This document shows, one piece after another, positions 1 through 8,022 of a stretch of 26,591 nucleotides of DNA. How positions within the stretch are numbered: position 1 is the stretch's first letter; the number at the start of each line of letters is the position of its first letter. The notes below the pieces were generated by a model. It ran no database searches, was not told the origin of the DNA, and saw nothing but the letters and a program-made list of their open reading frames with translations. Source of the DNA: an uncultured Lachnospiraceae bacterium (GTDB lineage Bacteria; Bacillota; Clostridia; Lachnospirales; Lachnospiraceae); assembly GCA_947178115.1 (NCBI GenBank), contig CAMWXF010000001.1, positions 1 through 26,591 of the forward strand. The letters are read 5' to 3'. The translations under genes were made by a program, and so were the position numbers.

Positions 1-268
1 TCAGGTAAGATGGTGTAGAATAGCACAGAAGAATCCAGTCTTGCAAAGACAGACGAGAGCTCTCGACAGTGGGGCTGTGGAGAATGTTAGACAGACGCAG
101 TCCGATTGCGATGGATGGGACTGCTGCCAGTAGAACAAGGAAAACATTTCTGCGCTGCTTTATGCAGACAAAATGGCTTGTACAGAAATGATGTATTGCC
201 CATGTATAACCTGCACTGCATAGCAGGACAAGAGCTGATTCAAGATATAATAACATTTCGGGTGTCAT
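1..268 (-). CDS. N-terminal part of a membrane protein, probable sensor kinase of the LytTR system (cut by window edge)
   Basis: An open frame on the minus strand begins with ATG at 268, inside an ATGA overlap with the stop of the LytTR regulator gene, and runs off the left edge after 89 codons without a stop. The visible protein starts MTPEMLLYLESALVLLCSAG and holds at least two hydrophobic segments (roughly residues 5-25 and 41-60), so it is the start of a polytopic membrane protein. No catalytic motif is inside the window. The tight coupling to a LytTR response regulator and the multi-pass N terminus fit an AgrC-like GHKL histidine kinase; that identity is inference from context. Confidence 0.6.
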   Translation of the reverse strand, partial: MTPEMLLYLESALVLLCSAGYTWAIHHFCTSHFVCIKQRRNVFLVLLAAVPSIAIGLRLSNILHSPTVESSRLSLQDWILLCYSTPSYL

Positions 269-987
269 GATGTTGTGATTCCTCCGCTTCTTCGCATATA
301 TTCAAGGATTGCAGCGCAGAAGGCTTCGTATCTGCGCTTAGCAATCATAATCGTCTCACCGTTGTCTAGGGTGACTTCTGACTTATTGTAAAGTTCCACG
401 CATTTTAAATTGATCAGATAACTTTTGTGACACCGGAAAAAGTCTTTACCGGACAGTGCAGCTTCCAAAGCGCCGATCTGCTCATACCATGAGAAGGTGG
501 GATTTTTGCCGTGAGCTTCAATGAGTCTTCCGCGTATTTCAAAATACCTGATTTCATTCAGAAAAAGTTTTCTGGTCTGTCGGTCTTTGGAAACAATAAT
601 AAAGTCCTCGGAGTGCCGACCGATTCTTGTTATGCACCTTTGGAGCGTCGAACGAAGCTTATGGTCGCTGACGGGCTTGATGAGATAGTCAGCTGCTTCC
701 ACGGCAAAAGAGTCAAAGACATACTGTCTGCTGGAAGAAACAAAAATCAGAAGCTTATCGGAGAAATTCCGGCGAAATAATTCGGCAGTCTGCATACCGT
801 CCATACCGCACATAATAATATCAAGGAAAATTATGTCGAATTCTTCAGGGGCTTGTAATAGCTGCCTGCCGCTGTTATATTGTTTTATTATGCATGGGAT
901 ATTTGTTTCTGCCAGTATTGTTTGGATTTGGCTGCTAAGATGGAGAGCATCCCGCATTTCATCGTCGCAGACTGCGATCATGAGCAT
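265..987 (-). CDS. LytTR-family response regulator (AgrA/VirR-like)
   Basis: Two-component regulator with a receiver domain (about residues 1-120) and a LytTR DNA-binding domain (about 140-240). Receiver motifs seen: acidic pair D8-D9, phosphoacceptor D56 in FLDIIMCGMDG, and K104 in DYLIKP. The output domain carries the typical FFRCHKSYLINL stretch. I start it at ATG 987 (MLMIAVCDDE) because AGGTG lies six bases upstream; an in-frame ATG at 1047 has no ribosome site and would add 20 atypical basic residues. ATG 981 is also possible. The 3' end overlaps the next gene by ATGA, so both are probably co-translated. The family usually controls quorum-sensing, bacteriocin or surface-property genes; the target here is unknown. 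Confidence 0.93.
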   Translation of the reverse strand: MLMIAVCDDEMRDALHLSSQIQTILAETNIPCIIKQYNSGRQLLQAPEEFDIIFLDIIMCGMDGMQTAELFRRNFSDKLLIFVSSSRQYVFDSFAVEAADYLIKPVSDHKLRSTLQRCITRIGRHSEDFIIVSKDRQTRKLFLNEIRYFEIRGRLIEAHGKNPTFSWYEQIGALEAALSGKDFFRCHKSYLINLKCVELYNKSEVTLDNGETIMIAKRRYEAFCAAILEYMRRSGGITTS

Positions 988-1437
988 TTGCTGCACCTGC
1001 TTTCTTTTTTTTGATTTTGGGGACATTGCTTTTATAGATTCCTGCATGTAAGCAAAAATATACGGTAATAGTATCGGAGCATATAACTTGTTTTATATAT
1101 CGGATGATAGAAGAAGAAGGTTGATTTGGTGTTATGAGCGGACGGTTTTATGGAGTATGCGGTAAATAGGTATGAAATTGGGTTGGGACGAGAACAACAT
1201 GGATAGGATATAAAAATTATGAGTGGGAACTGTACTAGGTCTCAAGGGGCATAGGAAATAGGGCGAGAATATTAAAAAGCATCTGCAAATTGATAATTTC
1301 TTGAGATTTATACAGTATAATATTTTTATGAAAGAAAGCTATAAAATATATGTCACACATAAAAATAATATTTGAGGCGAGACAACAGAGAGTAATAGAA
1401 GTGGTTGGAATCAAATTATACTGAAAAAGAGGTATGT
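988..1437. other. Divergent regulatory gap between two two-component systems
   Basis: This 450-bp stretch separates the start of the LytTR regulator (minus) from the OmpR-family regulator (plus). I see no convincing gene in it. It is A+T-rich toward the right and holds the putative operator and -10 element described separately (1290-1321). A 13-codon frame at 1172-1213 was considered and rejected. No clear promoter was found for the minus-strand gene. Confidence 0.6.
1290..1321 (+). promoter_or_regulatory. Putative operator (11-bp direct repeat) and -10 box of the OmpR-type regulator gene
   Basis: TTGATAATTTC (1290-1300) is followed directly by TTGAGATTTAT (1301-1311), a tandem repeat with 11-bp spacing, then TATAAT at 1316-1321. 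A second possible -10, TATGAA, lies at 1327-1332. No -35 sits at the normal 17-bp distance, as expected of activated promoters. Tandem 10-11-bp half-sites are typical for OmpR/PhoB regulators. A similar repeat with the same spacing lies upstream of the ATPase gene at 3241-3262. Regulator binding is inference. Confidence 0.45.
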
Positions 1438-2109
1438 ATGGGGCAGAAACTATTGATCGTAGATGATGAAAAAGGGATTGTTGATATGCTGCGAAGTTAT
1501 TTTGAAGGCTGGTATGAAGTGATGACGGCGTACAGCGGCCGGGAGGCGTTAGCTAAGGCGGTGTTACAGCCGGATTTGATCCTGCTAGACATCAATATGC
1601 CTGAGATGGATGGATTGACAGTCTGTCAGAGAATCAGGGAGCATGTCGGCTGTCCGATTCTGTTTCTGACGGCACGGGTAGAGTCTTCCGACAAGATCAT
1701 CGGTTTTCAGGCAGGAGCCGACGATTATATTGTGAAACCTTTTGATCTGGATGAGCTGGCAGCGCGGGTGGCGGCGCACCTGCGGCGGGAGAAGAGGCGG
1801 CAGGAAAATGGTAATATCCGGTTTTTCGGTGAGCTGGTGATTGACTATTCGGGGCGGTCGGTCTCTGTTGACAATCAGGAAATACCGTTATCCAGAAAGG
1901 AATTCAATATTGTGGAGCTACTTTCTTTGAATGCGGGACAGGTGTTTGACAGAGAGCGGATCTATGAGAGGGTATGGGGAATTGACGGTGACGGAAACAG
2001 CGATACGGTCATGGAACATATTCGTAAGATCCGGGCGAAGCTTGCCGGACGCACTATGCACAGTTACATTGATACGGTCTGGGGGTGTGGCTACAAATGG
2101 AATGGATGA
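1438..2109 (+). CDS. OmpR/PhoB-family response regulator
   Basis: A 223-residue regulator with an N-terminal receiver and a C-terminal winged-helix domain. Seen: D9-D10, phosphoacceptor D51 in LLDINMPEMDG, T78 in LFLTAR, K100 in DDYIVKPF, and a winged helix ending in DTVWGCGYKW, the usual family signature. I start at ATG 1438 because AAAGAGG lies about five bases upstream; the in-frame TTG at 1405 would add a poor N terminus. The stop overlaps the kinase start by ATGA, so this is the first gene of a regulator-kinase pair next to an ABC transporter, the arrangement of VanRS/BceRS-like envelope-stress systems. Phosphorylated regulator probably acts at 1290-1311 and 3241-3262. Confidence 0.95.
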   Translation: MGQKLLIVDDEKGIVDMLRSYFEGWYEVMTAYSGREALAKAVLQPDLILLDINMPEMDGLTVCQRIREHVGCPILFLTARVESSDKIIGFQAGADDYIVKPFDLDELAARVAAHLRREKRRQENGNIRFFGELVIDYSGRSVSVDNQEIPLSRKEFNIVELLSLNAGQVFDRERIYERVWGIDGDGNSDTVMEHIRKIRAKLAGRTMHSYIDTVWGCGYKWNG

Positions 2110-3197
2110 AAAATATGGGATTGAAGAAATCCTTTGTGCTGCTGTCGGCGGTCAGTGTGGTTGTTTCGCTGCTTCTGATCGGCGCTGTATTTATAATCTG
2201 CGGAGCGATTGCGGATCAGTATCCGAGCGGCGGTATTAGCATAACTTCAGACGGTATTGTCAGGGAGTTGGAAGGGCCTACACGGGGACAGGCGCGTGTC
2301 ATAAATATACTGGGGTGGGTCGAGGTTTTCTCCTGTATTCTGGTTCCCGTGGGGTGCTTAGGGATTGCAAGTCTCATGTTCTATCAGCTTAAGCTGAAAA
2401 AGCCAATTGCGGTTTTGCAGATGGGAACAGAGCGGATCAGAGAACATGATCTTACTTTTTCCATACCGGAGATTTCGGGAGATGAATTGGGGCAGGTCTG
2501 TGCGGCATTTGAGACGATGCGCGCGGAGATGGTGCGGACGAATCAGGAACTGTGGAGGCAGGCGGAGGAACGTAAGCGGCTGAATGCGGCTTTTTCCCAT
2601 GATCTGCGCAATCCGGTCACTGTGTTAAAAGGAACGGTGAAGCTGCTGCAGCAGGGAACGGCGGACGAGCATGCATTGGAGCGATTGGAGACTTATGTTC
2701 TGCGTTTGGAACGGTATGTGGAAGCGATGAGCAGTATACAGCAATTGGAACAAATGCCGGTTCAGAAGAAAGAAGTACGTTTGTCCATGCTGCAGGATGA
2801 GGTGGAGGAGACGGCGAGGCTGCTTGCTCCGGGTGTGAGGACGGAAGTGTGCGTGAATGACAGGTGTCTGCACTCAAGTGTTGCATTGGATCACGGCTTA
2901 TTCCTGACGGTTGTGGAGAATCTGATCGGGAACGCGGCACGGTATGCGAGGAGCATAATTGATATAAATATCAGTGTCGCGAGGGAGGGGCTGATTCTGT
3001 CTGTAAACGATGACGGCAGCGGATATCCGGCGAAACTGATACAGGATGGACCGAAGCCCTTTGGAAAGATGGAAGAGGAGGCGGCACATTTCGGAATGGG
3101 TTTGTATATCTGTCAGATGTTGTGCATGAAGCACGGGGGCATACTTCGCTTGGAGAATGATAGGAACGGAGGTGCAAGGGCAACGGCATTATTTTAG
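2106..3197 (+). CDS. HAMP-domain sensor histidine kinase
   Basis: A 363-residue membrane kinase, the partner of the preceding regulator. Two membrane segments (about 10-32 and 72-94) flank an outside loop of only about 40 residues. A HAMP region follows (95-150), then the H-box FSHDLRNPVTVLKG with H165, the N-box ENLIGNAARYA (271-281), the G1 box DDGSGYP and the G2 box FGMGLYICQMLCMKHGG. All catalytic boxes look intact. I chose ATG 2106 for its ATGA overlap with the regulator; ATG 2097 and 2115 are possible. The small loop suggests that the stimulus may come through the neighbouring transporter or the membrane rather than a large ligand domain; that part is inference. Confidence 0.93.
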   Translation: MKNMGLKKSFVLLSAVSVVVSLLLIGAVFIICGAIADQYPSGGISITSDGIVRELEGPTRGQARVINILGWVEVFSCILVPVGCLGIASLMFYQLKLKKPIAVLQMGTERIREHDLTFSIPEISGDELGQVCAAFETMRAEMVRTNQELWRQAEERKRLNAAFSHDLRNPVTVLKGTVKLLQQGTADEHALERLETYVLRLERYVEAMSSIQQLEQMPVQKKEVRLSMLQDEVEETARLLAPGVRTEVCVNDRCLHSSVALDHGLFLTVVENLIGNAARYARSIIDINISVAREGLILSVNDDGSGYPAKLIQDGPKPFGKMEEEAAHFGMGLYICQMLCMKHGGILRLENDRNGGARATALF

Positions 3198-3240
3198 ATT
3201 TCATATGTTAAAGATTTATTTTTTATAAAAGTTTGTAATC

Positions 3241-3283
3241 TTGAGCATTCTTTGAGATTTACAAATTACACTCTTCTTATACA
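3241..3283 (+). promoter_or_regulatory. Putative operator and promoter of the ABC transporter genes
   Basis: TTGAGCATTCT (3241-3251) and TTGAGATTTAC (3252-3262) form an 11-bp-spaced direct repeat, matching in spacing and partly in sequence the repeat before the regulator gene. TATACA (3278-3283) could be the -10. No -35 stands at a normal distance, which fits an activator-dependent promoter. No convincing terminator separates the kinase gene from this site, so read-through is also possible. Confidence 0.42.
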
Positions 3284-3364
3284 ACAGGGAACGGTTGATT
3301 TTCTCGTAACATGAGCTACTGTGAGAAAAGCGGCTGCGCTGTTAATTATAAGGAGAGTGTTTTT

Positions 3365-4042
3365 ATGAATATTAAAGCAAAAGATTTGTCGAAAATCTAC
3401 GGAAGCGGCGAAAGCAGAATCGTCGCGCTGGACCGGGCGGATATGGAAATACGCCAGGGAGATTTTATCTCGATTATGGGACCGTCAGGCAGCGGTAAGA
3501 GTACGCTGCTGCACCTTTTGTCAGGATTGGATCATCCCTCATCGGGAAGTCTGACTTATGACGGCACGGATATATACGGGATGAAAGACAAGGAACTGTC
3601 TGCATTTCGCCGTCGTCGGGTTGGCTTTATTTTCCAGCAGTTTAATTTGCTGCCGGTGCTGACGGCACGGGAAAATATTGCCATGCCTATGTTGCTGGAC
3701 GGCAGACAGCCGGATCGGGAGTATCTGGCGGAACTGGCGGAGCTGTTAGGGATTGGCGGACGTTTGACACATCTGCCCCATGAGCTGTCGGGAGGTCAAC
3801 AGCAGAGGGTGGCGATCGCCAGAGCGCTGGTTGCCAAGCCGGACATTATATTTGCAGACGAACCCACGGGAAATTTGGACAGTAAGAGCGGCGGGGATGT
3901 CATGGATATGCTGGAGCGTATTCGCAATCAGATGGGAAAGACGCTTGTAATCATTACACACGACAGCAGAATAGCGCACAGGGCAGACAGGCAGTTTGTG
4001 ATTATGGACGGTGTCGTCACTGAAGTGCTTATGCGGAAATGA
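3365..4042 (+). CDS. ABC transporter ATP-binding protein (LolD/MacB/BceA type)
   Basis: A 225-residue ATPase, the normal length of this class. Seen in order: Walker A GPSGSGKST (39-47), Q-loop Q91 in FIFQQFNLLP, signature LSGGQQQR (141-148), Walker B IIFADEPTGNLD (161-172) with E166, and switch H199 in IITHD. I start at ATG 3365 because AGGAG lies at 3351-3355; the ATG at 3311 lacks a ribosome site. The gene ends in an ATGA overlap with a further ATG of the permease frame. It powers the FtsX-type permease that follows. Such pairs next to a two-component system usually give resistance to antimicrobial peptides or act on lipoproteins or envelope components; the substrate cannot be read from the sequence. 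Confidence 0.95.
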   Translation: MNIKAKDLSKIYGSGESRIVALDRADMEIRQGDFISIMGPSGSGKSTLLHLLSGLDHPSSGSLTYDGTDIYGMKDKELSAFRRRRVGFIFQQFNLLPVLTARENIAMPMLLDGRQPDREYLAELAELLGIGGRLTHLPHELSGGQQQRVAIARALVAKPDIIFADEPTGNLDSKSGGDVMDMLERIRNQMGKTLVIITHDSRIAHRADRQFVIMDGVVTEVLMRK

Positions 4043-4065
4043 CTTGGAAAGGAATGACGAAAATT

Positions 4066-6552
4066 ATGAAATCATATTTATCTCTTGCATGGAAAGAATT
4101 AAAGGCGCAGAAAGTGACATCTGTCCTGATCCTGCTTGCGGTTATCTTATCGACGATCGCAACAACTGCTGTGGGACAGTCTGTCGGTATCCTGCAGTCG
4201 ATGCGGATAGAGCAGGCAGCCGGATTGAACGGTGACCGTTATGCCACGTTTCATCAGTTGACGGAGGAACAGAGCAATACGTTACACGGAGATCCGCGGT
4301 TAAAGGATGTGGGAAGCCTTATAACGGTGGGATCGACAGAGCTTGGCAACAGCAGCTTAACTCTTTTTCTGAGAGAGTATTACGGAGACGCGCTGAAAGC
4401 ATATCGTGAGATCGGAAAGATTAAGGAAGGGCGTCTTCCGGCATCGGCAGGAGAGATCGCGCTGCCGGAGGATGCTCTGCAATATCTGGGAATCGAGAAA
4501 AGTGTCGGGGAGAGGGTAACGCTTCCGCTCAGAGCTTTGCTACTTATAGATGATCAGCCGAACTATGAATATACGGCGGATTTTATCCTGACGGGAATTC
4601 TGGAAAACAGTTATCTCGGATATACTACCGGAATCGTGGAGGGCATCGTAGGCGAGGGAACAGCGCAGTCTTTGCTTCCCGAACGGTATCTGCGTTATTC
4701 GACAAATTTTAAGACGGTAAGTCTTAAGGAATTTCAGGCGGTTGTAGATGATCTGGCAAAGCAGCTTGATATTACGGAAAGACAGGTGCAGTATAACTGG
4801 GTTCTGTTAGAGGCTTTAGGAGCGGATTATGCGGATCGGGAGGAAATGGATGCGAATATAGGATTTCCTTTTATGATGGCTGCATGTGTGATGGTAGGGG
4901 TATTGATTCTGCTGGCGGCGGGACTGGTCATCTATAATATCTTAAAAGTAGCTGTCACAAAACGGATACGGGAGTACGGTACACTGCGGGCCATCGGAGG
5001 TGAGAGCAGGCAGCTCTATACACTGGTCACGGTTCAGATCATGCTGTTAAGCGTCATAGGGCTGCCGCTTGGAATGCTGCTTGGAGTTCTGTCGGCAAAA
5101 GGGATTCTCATAGCGGCAACGGGGCTTCTCAGTCCGGATCTTTTTATGGCGGATAGTACACAGCAATTAAACGATATGATTGCGGAAAGCGGCAGCGGCG
5201 GAATATTACCTCTGGTTGTGAGTGGGGCGGTCACATTGTTGTTTGCCGTGCTGGCAGCGTATCCCTCGGCGGTGTATGCGTCCCGTGTCTCACCCACGGT
5301 CGCCATGAGCGGGCAGGCAATTAAAGTAAAGCGACGCAGCCGTAAAGCAAAAAGAATTCGGAATTTTGAAGCATATTATGCGAGACTTAATTTGAAGCGC
5401 AACCGTGGCAGGACGGTAATCACGATTCTCTCAATGGTGATGAGTATCACGGTTTTTGTGGCATTGCAAGGCTTCAGCGGTTTGCTGGATACAAGCCGGG
5501 ATGTACAGGCGATGCATACGGGAGATTACAGTGTGACTAATGAAACGGTAGGAATTGCACCGCAAAGTGTATCGGAATTAAGGCAGCGAGAGGAAGTTAC
5601 GGCGTTGGCTACCACGAAACTTGCCGTGTATTCGGCGGATGAAAACGGAAACATGGAAATCGATCAGGATATTGCCCTGCAGTCGTGGGAAAGCTTCCAG
5701 ATTGCTGCGGTTGACGAGGAACGATTGGAGCGCTACGGAACGGAGAACGAGCTGAGTGAAGAGGAACGGGAGGCGGTCAGAAATGGCGAAGCATGTCTGG
5801 TCATGAATCCGATTCCTTTTGCGTATCAGGGGGAAACCTTAGAGCACACGCAGCTGGCAGCAGGAGATACGATTACGGTCAATGGAAGAAAAGTGAGGGT
5901 AGCAGGTATTGCCTACAATCCGGTCAGTATTAATAACGACGGATTTGTAAACGGGGTACAGATCATAGGAACGGATGCACTTTATGACGCTTTGACGGGA
6001 GATGACAGATATTCGGAAATCTACCCGACGCTTGCGGACAACGTAGAGCCGGAAGCGTTCGAGAAATGGCTGGATGAATGGTGCATAGAAAATCCGGGAA
6101 CACACTGGCTGTCTTATCGCCAGTCGGATGCACAGATGGCGGAGAGTTTTGAACAGGTCCGGCTGCTATGCTGGGGGTTGATCTTATTTATTGGGCTGAT
6201 CGGCATTTTGAATATTATTAATACGGTTTACACGAATATTCACACTCGTGTAAATGAGATTGGTATGCAGAGAGCCATCGGCATGAGTAACGTAAGTCTT
6301 TACAAGACGTTTCTGTGGGAGGGAGCTTACTACGGGCTGATCGCTTCCGGTATTGGTGCGGTCTGTGGATTTCTTTGCAGTACTTTAGTGGAAGCGGCGG
6401 CAAACGACGGTATGCAGCTTTACACGGTTCCTGTCGTGCCTATTCTGGAGGCAGCAGCGGTATCTGTGGCAGCCTGCCTGATTGCCACGGCGATCCCACT
6501 CAGAGGAATCGGTAAGTTGAGTATCGTGGAGTCGATTGAGACAGTGGAATAG
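4066..6552 (+). CDS. FtsX-like ABC permease with tandem FtsX/MacB domains
   Basis: Large permease of about 828 residues. It is a duplicated unit: a first membrane segment (20-43), a large outside region (about 44-268), three membrane segments with the motif REYGTLRAIGGE (about 302-313), a basic linker, another single segment (about 450-470), a second outside region, and a last three-segment FtsX block with the motif VNEIGMQRAIGMS. The repeated E-x-G-x-x-R-A-I-G loop is the usual contact with the ATPase. ATG 4066 (MKSYLSLAWKELKAQK) is preferred for its family-like N terminus and the upstream GGAAAGGA. ATG 4039, which overlaps the ATPase stop as ATGA, would add nine residues. The large outer domains are more like MacB/LolCE machinery than a classical BceB permease. 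Confidence 0.93.
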   Translation: MKSYLSLAWKELKAQKVTSVLILLAVILSTIATTAVGQSVGILQSMRIEQAAGLNGDRYATFHQLTEEQSNTLHGDPRLKDVGSLITVGSTELGNSSLTLFLREYYGDALKAYREIGKIKEGRLPASAGEIALPEDALQYLGIEKSVGERVTLPLRALLLIDDQPNYEYTADFILTGILENSYLGYTTGIVEGIVGEGTAQSLLPERYLRYSTNFKTVSLKEFQAVVDDLAKQLDITERQVQYNWVLLEALGADYADREEMDANIGFPFMMAACVMVGVLILLAAGLVIYNILKVAVTKRIREYGTLRAIGGESRQLYTLVTVQIMLLSVIGLPLGMLLGVLSAKGILIAATGLLSPDLFMADSTQQLNDMIAESGSGGILPLVVSGAVTLLFAVLAAYPSAVYASRVSPTVAMSGQAIKVKRRSRKAKRIRNFEAYYARLNLKRNRGRTVITILSMVMSITVFVALQGFSGLLDTSRDVQAMHTGDYSVTNETVGIAPQSVSELRQREEVTALATTKLAVYSADENGNMEIDQDIALQSWESFQIAAVDEERLERYGTENELSEEEREAVRNGEACLVMNPIPFAYQGETLEHTQLAAGDTITVNGRKVRVAGIAYNPVSINNDGFVNGVQIIGTDALYDALTGDDRYSEIYPTLADNVEPEAFEKWLDEWCIENPGTHWLSYRQSDAQMAESFEQVRLLCWGLILFIGLIGILNIINTVYTNIHTRVNEIGMQRAIGMSNVSLYKTFLWEGAYYGLIASGIGAVCGFLCSTLVEAAANDGMQLYTVPVVPILEAAAVSVAACLIATAIPLRGIGKLSIVESIETVE

Positions 6553-6577
6553 AGAAAAGTATTTTCATAAGTGCGAG

Positions 6578-6617
6578 AAAGGACGGGTAAGAAAGTTATA
6601 AATCTTACCCGTCCTTT
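6578..6617. terminator. Bidirectional intrinsic terminator
   Basis: The perfect 15-bp inverted repeat AAAGGACGGGTAAGA (6578-6592) and its complement (6603-6617), with a 10-base loop, lies between the convergent permease gene and DUF3048 lipoprotein gene. The stem ends in AAA on one side and TTT on the other, so it can stop transcription in both directions, although the U-tract is short. Confidence 0.85.
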
Positions 6618-6633
6618 GATATTCGATTATAGA

Positions 6634-7788
6634 CTAATTTGTAGAACCGATTTTCTCGTCATCTACTAAGAAGGAATCGCCGTCTTCCACGATACATACC
6701 ATGGTCTTACCGGTATTTAACTCGATTTCGTTACCGCTGTCGTCATAGTATCTCGTAGCACCGTAATCGGAAGTCTTCTTCCAGGTTACATGAATGCCCT
6801 TGCCGTTGGTGAAGAACCACCCATCTCTTGTTGTGTCGTGACACTGGAATGCAAGATATCCCTTCTGGTCACGAACCTCATAATAAGTATTCTGGATCAG
6901 GATGTTCTTAAATGCAAGCTGTTTGCCGTTCGCCTTATCCACATGAGGACCATCCGCCTCGCCGGATAAATGTTGGAATCTGTCATACAGACCGGTTTCT
7001 GAATTATATATGAAGTAGCAGTTCGTCACCGGATAAGTAGGAGACATGTCCACTTTGTTGGCAGTGATGGCATTGCTGTATTGATCCAATGTATTAGGCT
7101 CGCCCGAGGGAGCAAATTTATAATGCTGCTCATCCGAATAACCGGAACGGTACTCCAGATCATAACCGAGCTTATTGATATCAGCCATAAGACCCTTTGT
7201 ATCCACATAAGCATTGTCGGTAGAGTTGTTTGTATCGTTTGCACGCCAGAAATTGCTGCTGGACAGACCGTCGATGTCTTCTGTGTCTTTGCGGTTGATA
7301 ACTTCGTCTATGTAGAACGGACCGCCGAAGTGGACATAGAAAGCGTCCCATTCAAATGACCAATACACATAGTAGTCACGGCAGCTTCTCACATTACCTA
7401 ATCTGTCGAAATTACTCCAGTCCTGAAAAAGCGCCATCAGTCTGGTAATGCTGCCTTCAACGTTGCACTCGTACAGCACGTCCGCTTGAGAGATTCCGTA
7501 CTGCGCTGCAGTCTTCGTGTTAGGAATCATAACGGTGATCGGTCTTGTATTATTTACTTCTTCTGTTACCCACTCATTTGTAATACGACTGCGGACCATT
7601 CCGGCTTCCGGCGGAACATCCTCATCGGTTTCTTCTGGCTCTTCTTCTGGCTCTTCTTCAACTTCCGGTACGACTATGTCATCGATAACTTGTTCAACAA
7701 CAGGTTCTGCGACCTCTTTTTCTTTTCCACAACCAAACAGAAGAGTAGAAGACAGGGCTACAAGTAAAAGCACTTGTAATCTTTTCAT
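6634..7788 (-). CDS. DUF3048 (YerB-like) lipoprotein
   Basis: A 384-residue exported protein. The N terminus is a lipoprotein signal peptide with lipobox LLFGC, so C20 should be lipidated and the protein anchored on the outer face of the membrane. An acidic Glu/Pro-rich spacer follows (about 37-62), then DUF3048 sequence with the conserved stretches ISQADVLYE, EGSITRLMALFQ, LGNVRSCRDYY and DAFYVHFGG. The start at 7788 has AGAGAGG upstream. B. subtilis YerB belongs to this family, whose biochemical role is unsettled; a cell-wall or surface-polymer function is often supposed. It stands alone, convergent to the transporter and divergent from the polysaccharide genes. Confidence 0.9.
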   Translation of the reverse strand: MKRLQVLLLVALSSTLLFGCGKEKEVAEPVVEQVIDDIVVPEVEEEPEEEPEETDEDVPPEAGMVRSRITNEWVTEEVNNTRPITVMIPNTKTAAQYGISQADVLYECNVEGSITRLMALFQDWSNFDRLGNVRSCRDYYVYWSFEWDAFYVHFGGPFYIDEVINRKDTEDIDGLSSSNFWRANDTNNSTDNAYVDTKGLMADINKLGYDLEYRSGYSDEQHYKFAPSGEPNTLDQYSNAITANKVDMSPTYPVTNCYFIYNSETGLYDRFQHLSGEADGPHVDKANGKQLAFKNILIQNTYYEVRDQKGYLAFQCHDTTRDGWFFTNGKGIHVTWKKTSDYGATRYYDDSGNEIELNTGKTMVCIVEDGDSFLVDDEKIGSTN

Positions 7789-7836
7789 CTCTAATCCTCT
7801 CTTTCTTTTACTATAGGGAATAACCCAACTGTTCCT

Positions 7837-7865
7837 AGTATATCATAAGCAAATGGGAGAGTCAC
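7837..7865 (-). promoter_or_regulatory. Promoter of the DUF3048 lipoprotein gene
   Basis: Read on the minus strand, GTGACT (7865-7860) is followed by a 17-bp spacer and TATACT (7842-7837). This is a good housekeeping-type promoter about 50 bases upstream of the start codon. Confidence 0.55.
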
Positions 7866-7957
7866 TAGAAAAAAATTGAAAAAATCCACAAAATGTTAAG
7901 AAATTATTACAGAAAGTTTGGGAATATGCATAGTCACCATTTACTGATTTGTGAGAT

Positions 7958-7963
7958 TATAAT
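7958..7963 (+). promoter_or_regulatory. Possible -10 box upstream of the rmlD-like gene
   Basis: A perfect TATAAT lies about 60 bases before the start codon in the A+T-rich gap between the divergent lipoprotein and reductase genes. No -35 element stands at 16-18 bp, so the call is weak; an activator may be needed. Confidence 0.33.
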
Positions 7964-8022
7964 TTGCATATTTTTACCATTGGATGTATGATGTGATAAA
8001 TAAGCAATGTATGGAGGAAAGT

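Noticed and set aside
1172..1213. 13-codon frame with a weak AGG before it, near the agr-like system, considered as a signal peptide
   Set aside because: No leader, double-glycine or cysteine features, no processing gene nearby, and a length expected by chance.
3198..3240. Possible terminator between the kinase and ATPase genes (TTAT/ATAA and AAGATT/AATCTT)
   Set aside because: Stems are very short and A+T only; no stable hairpin with a T-run.
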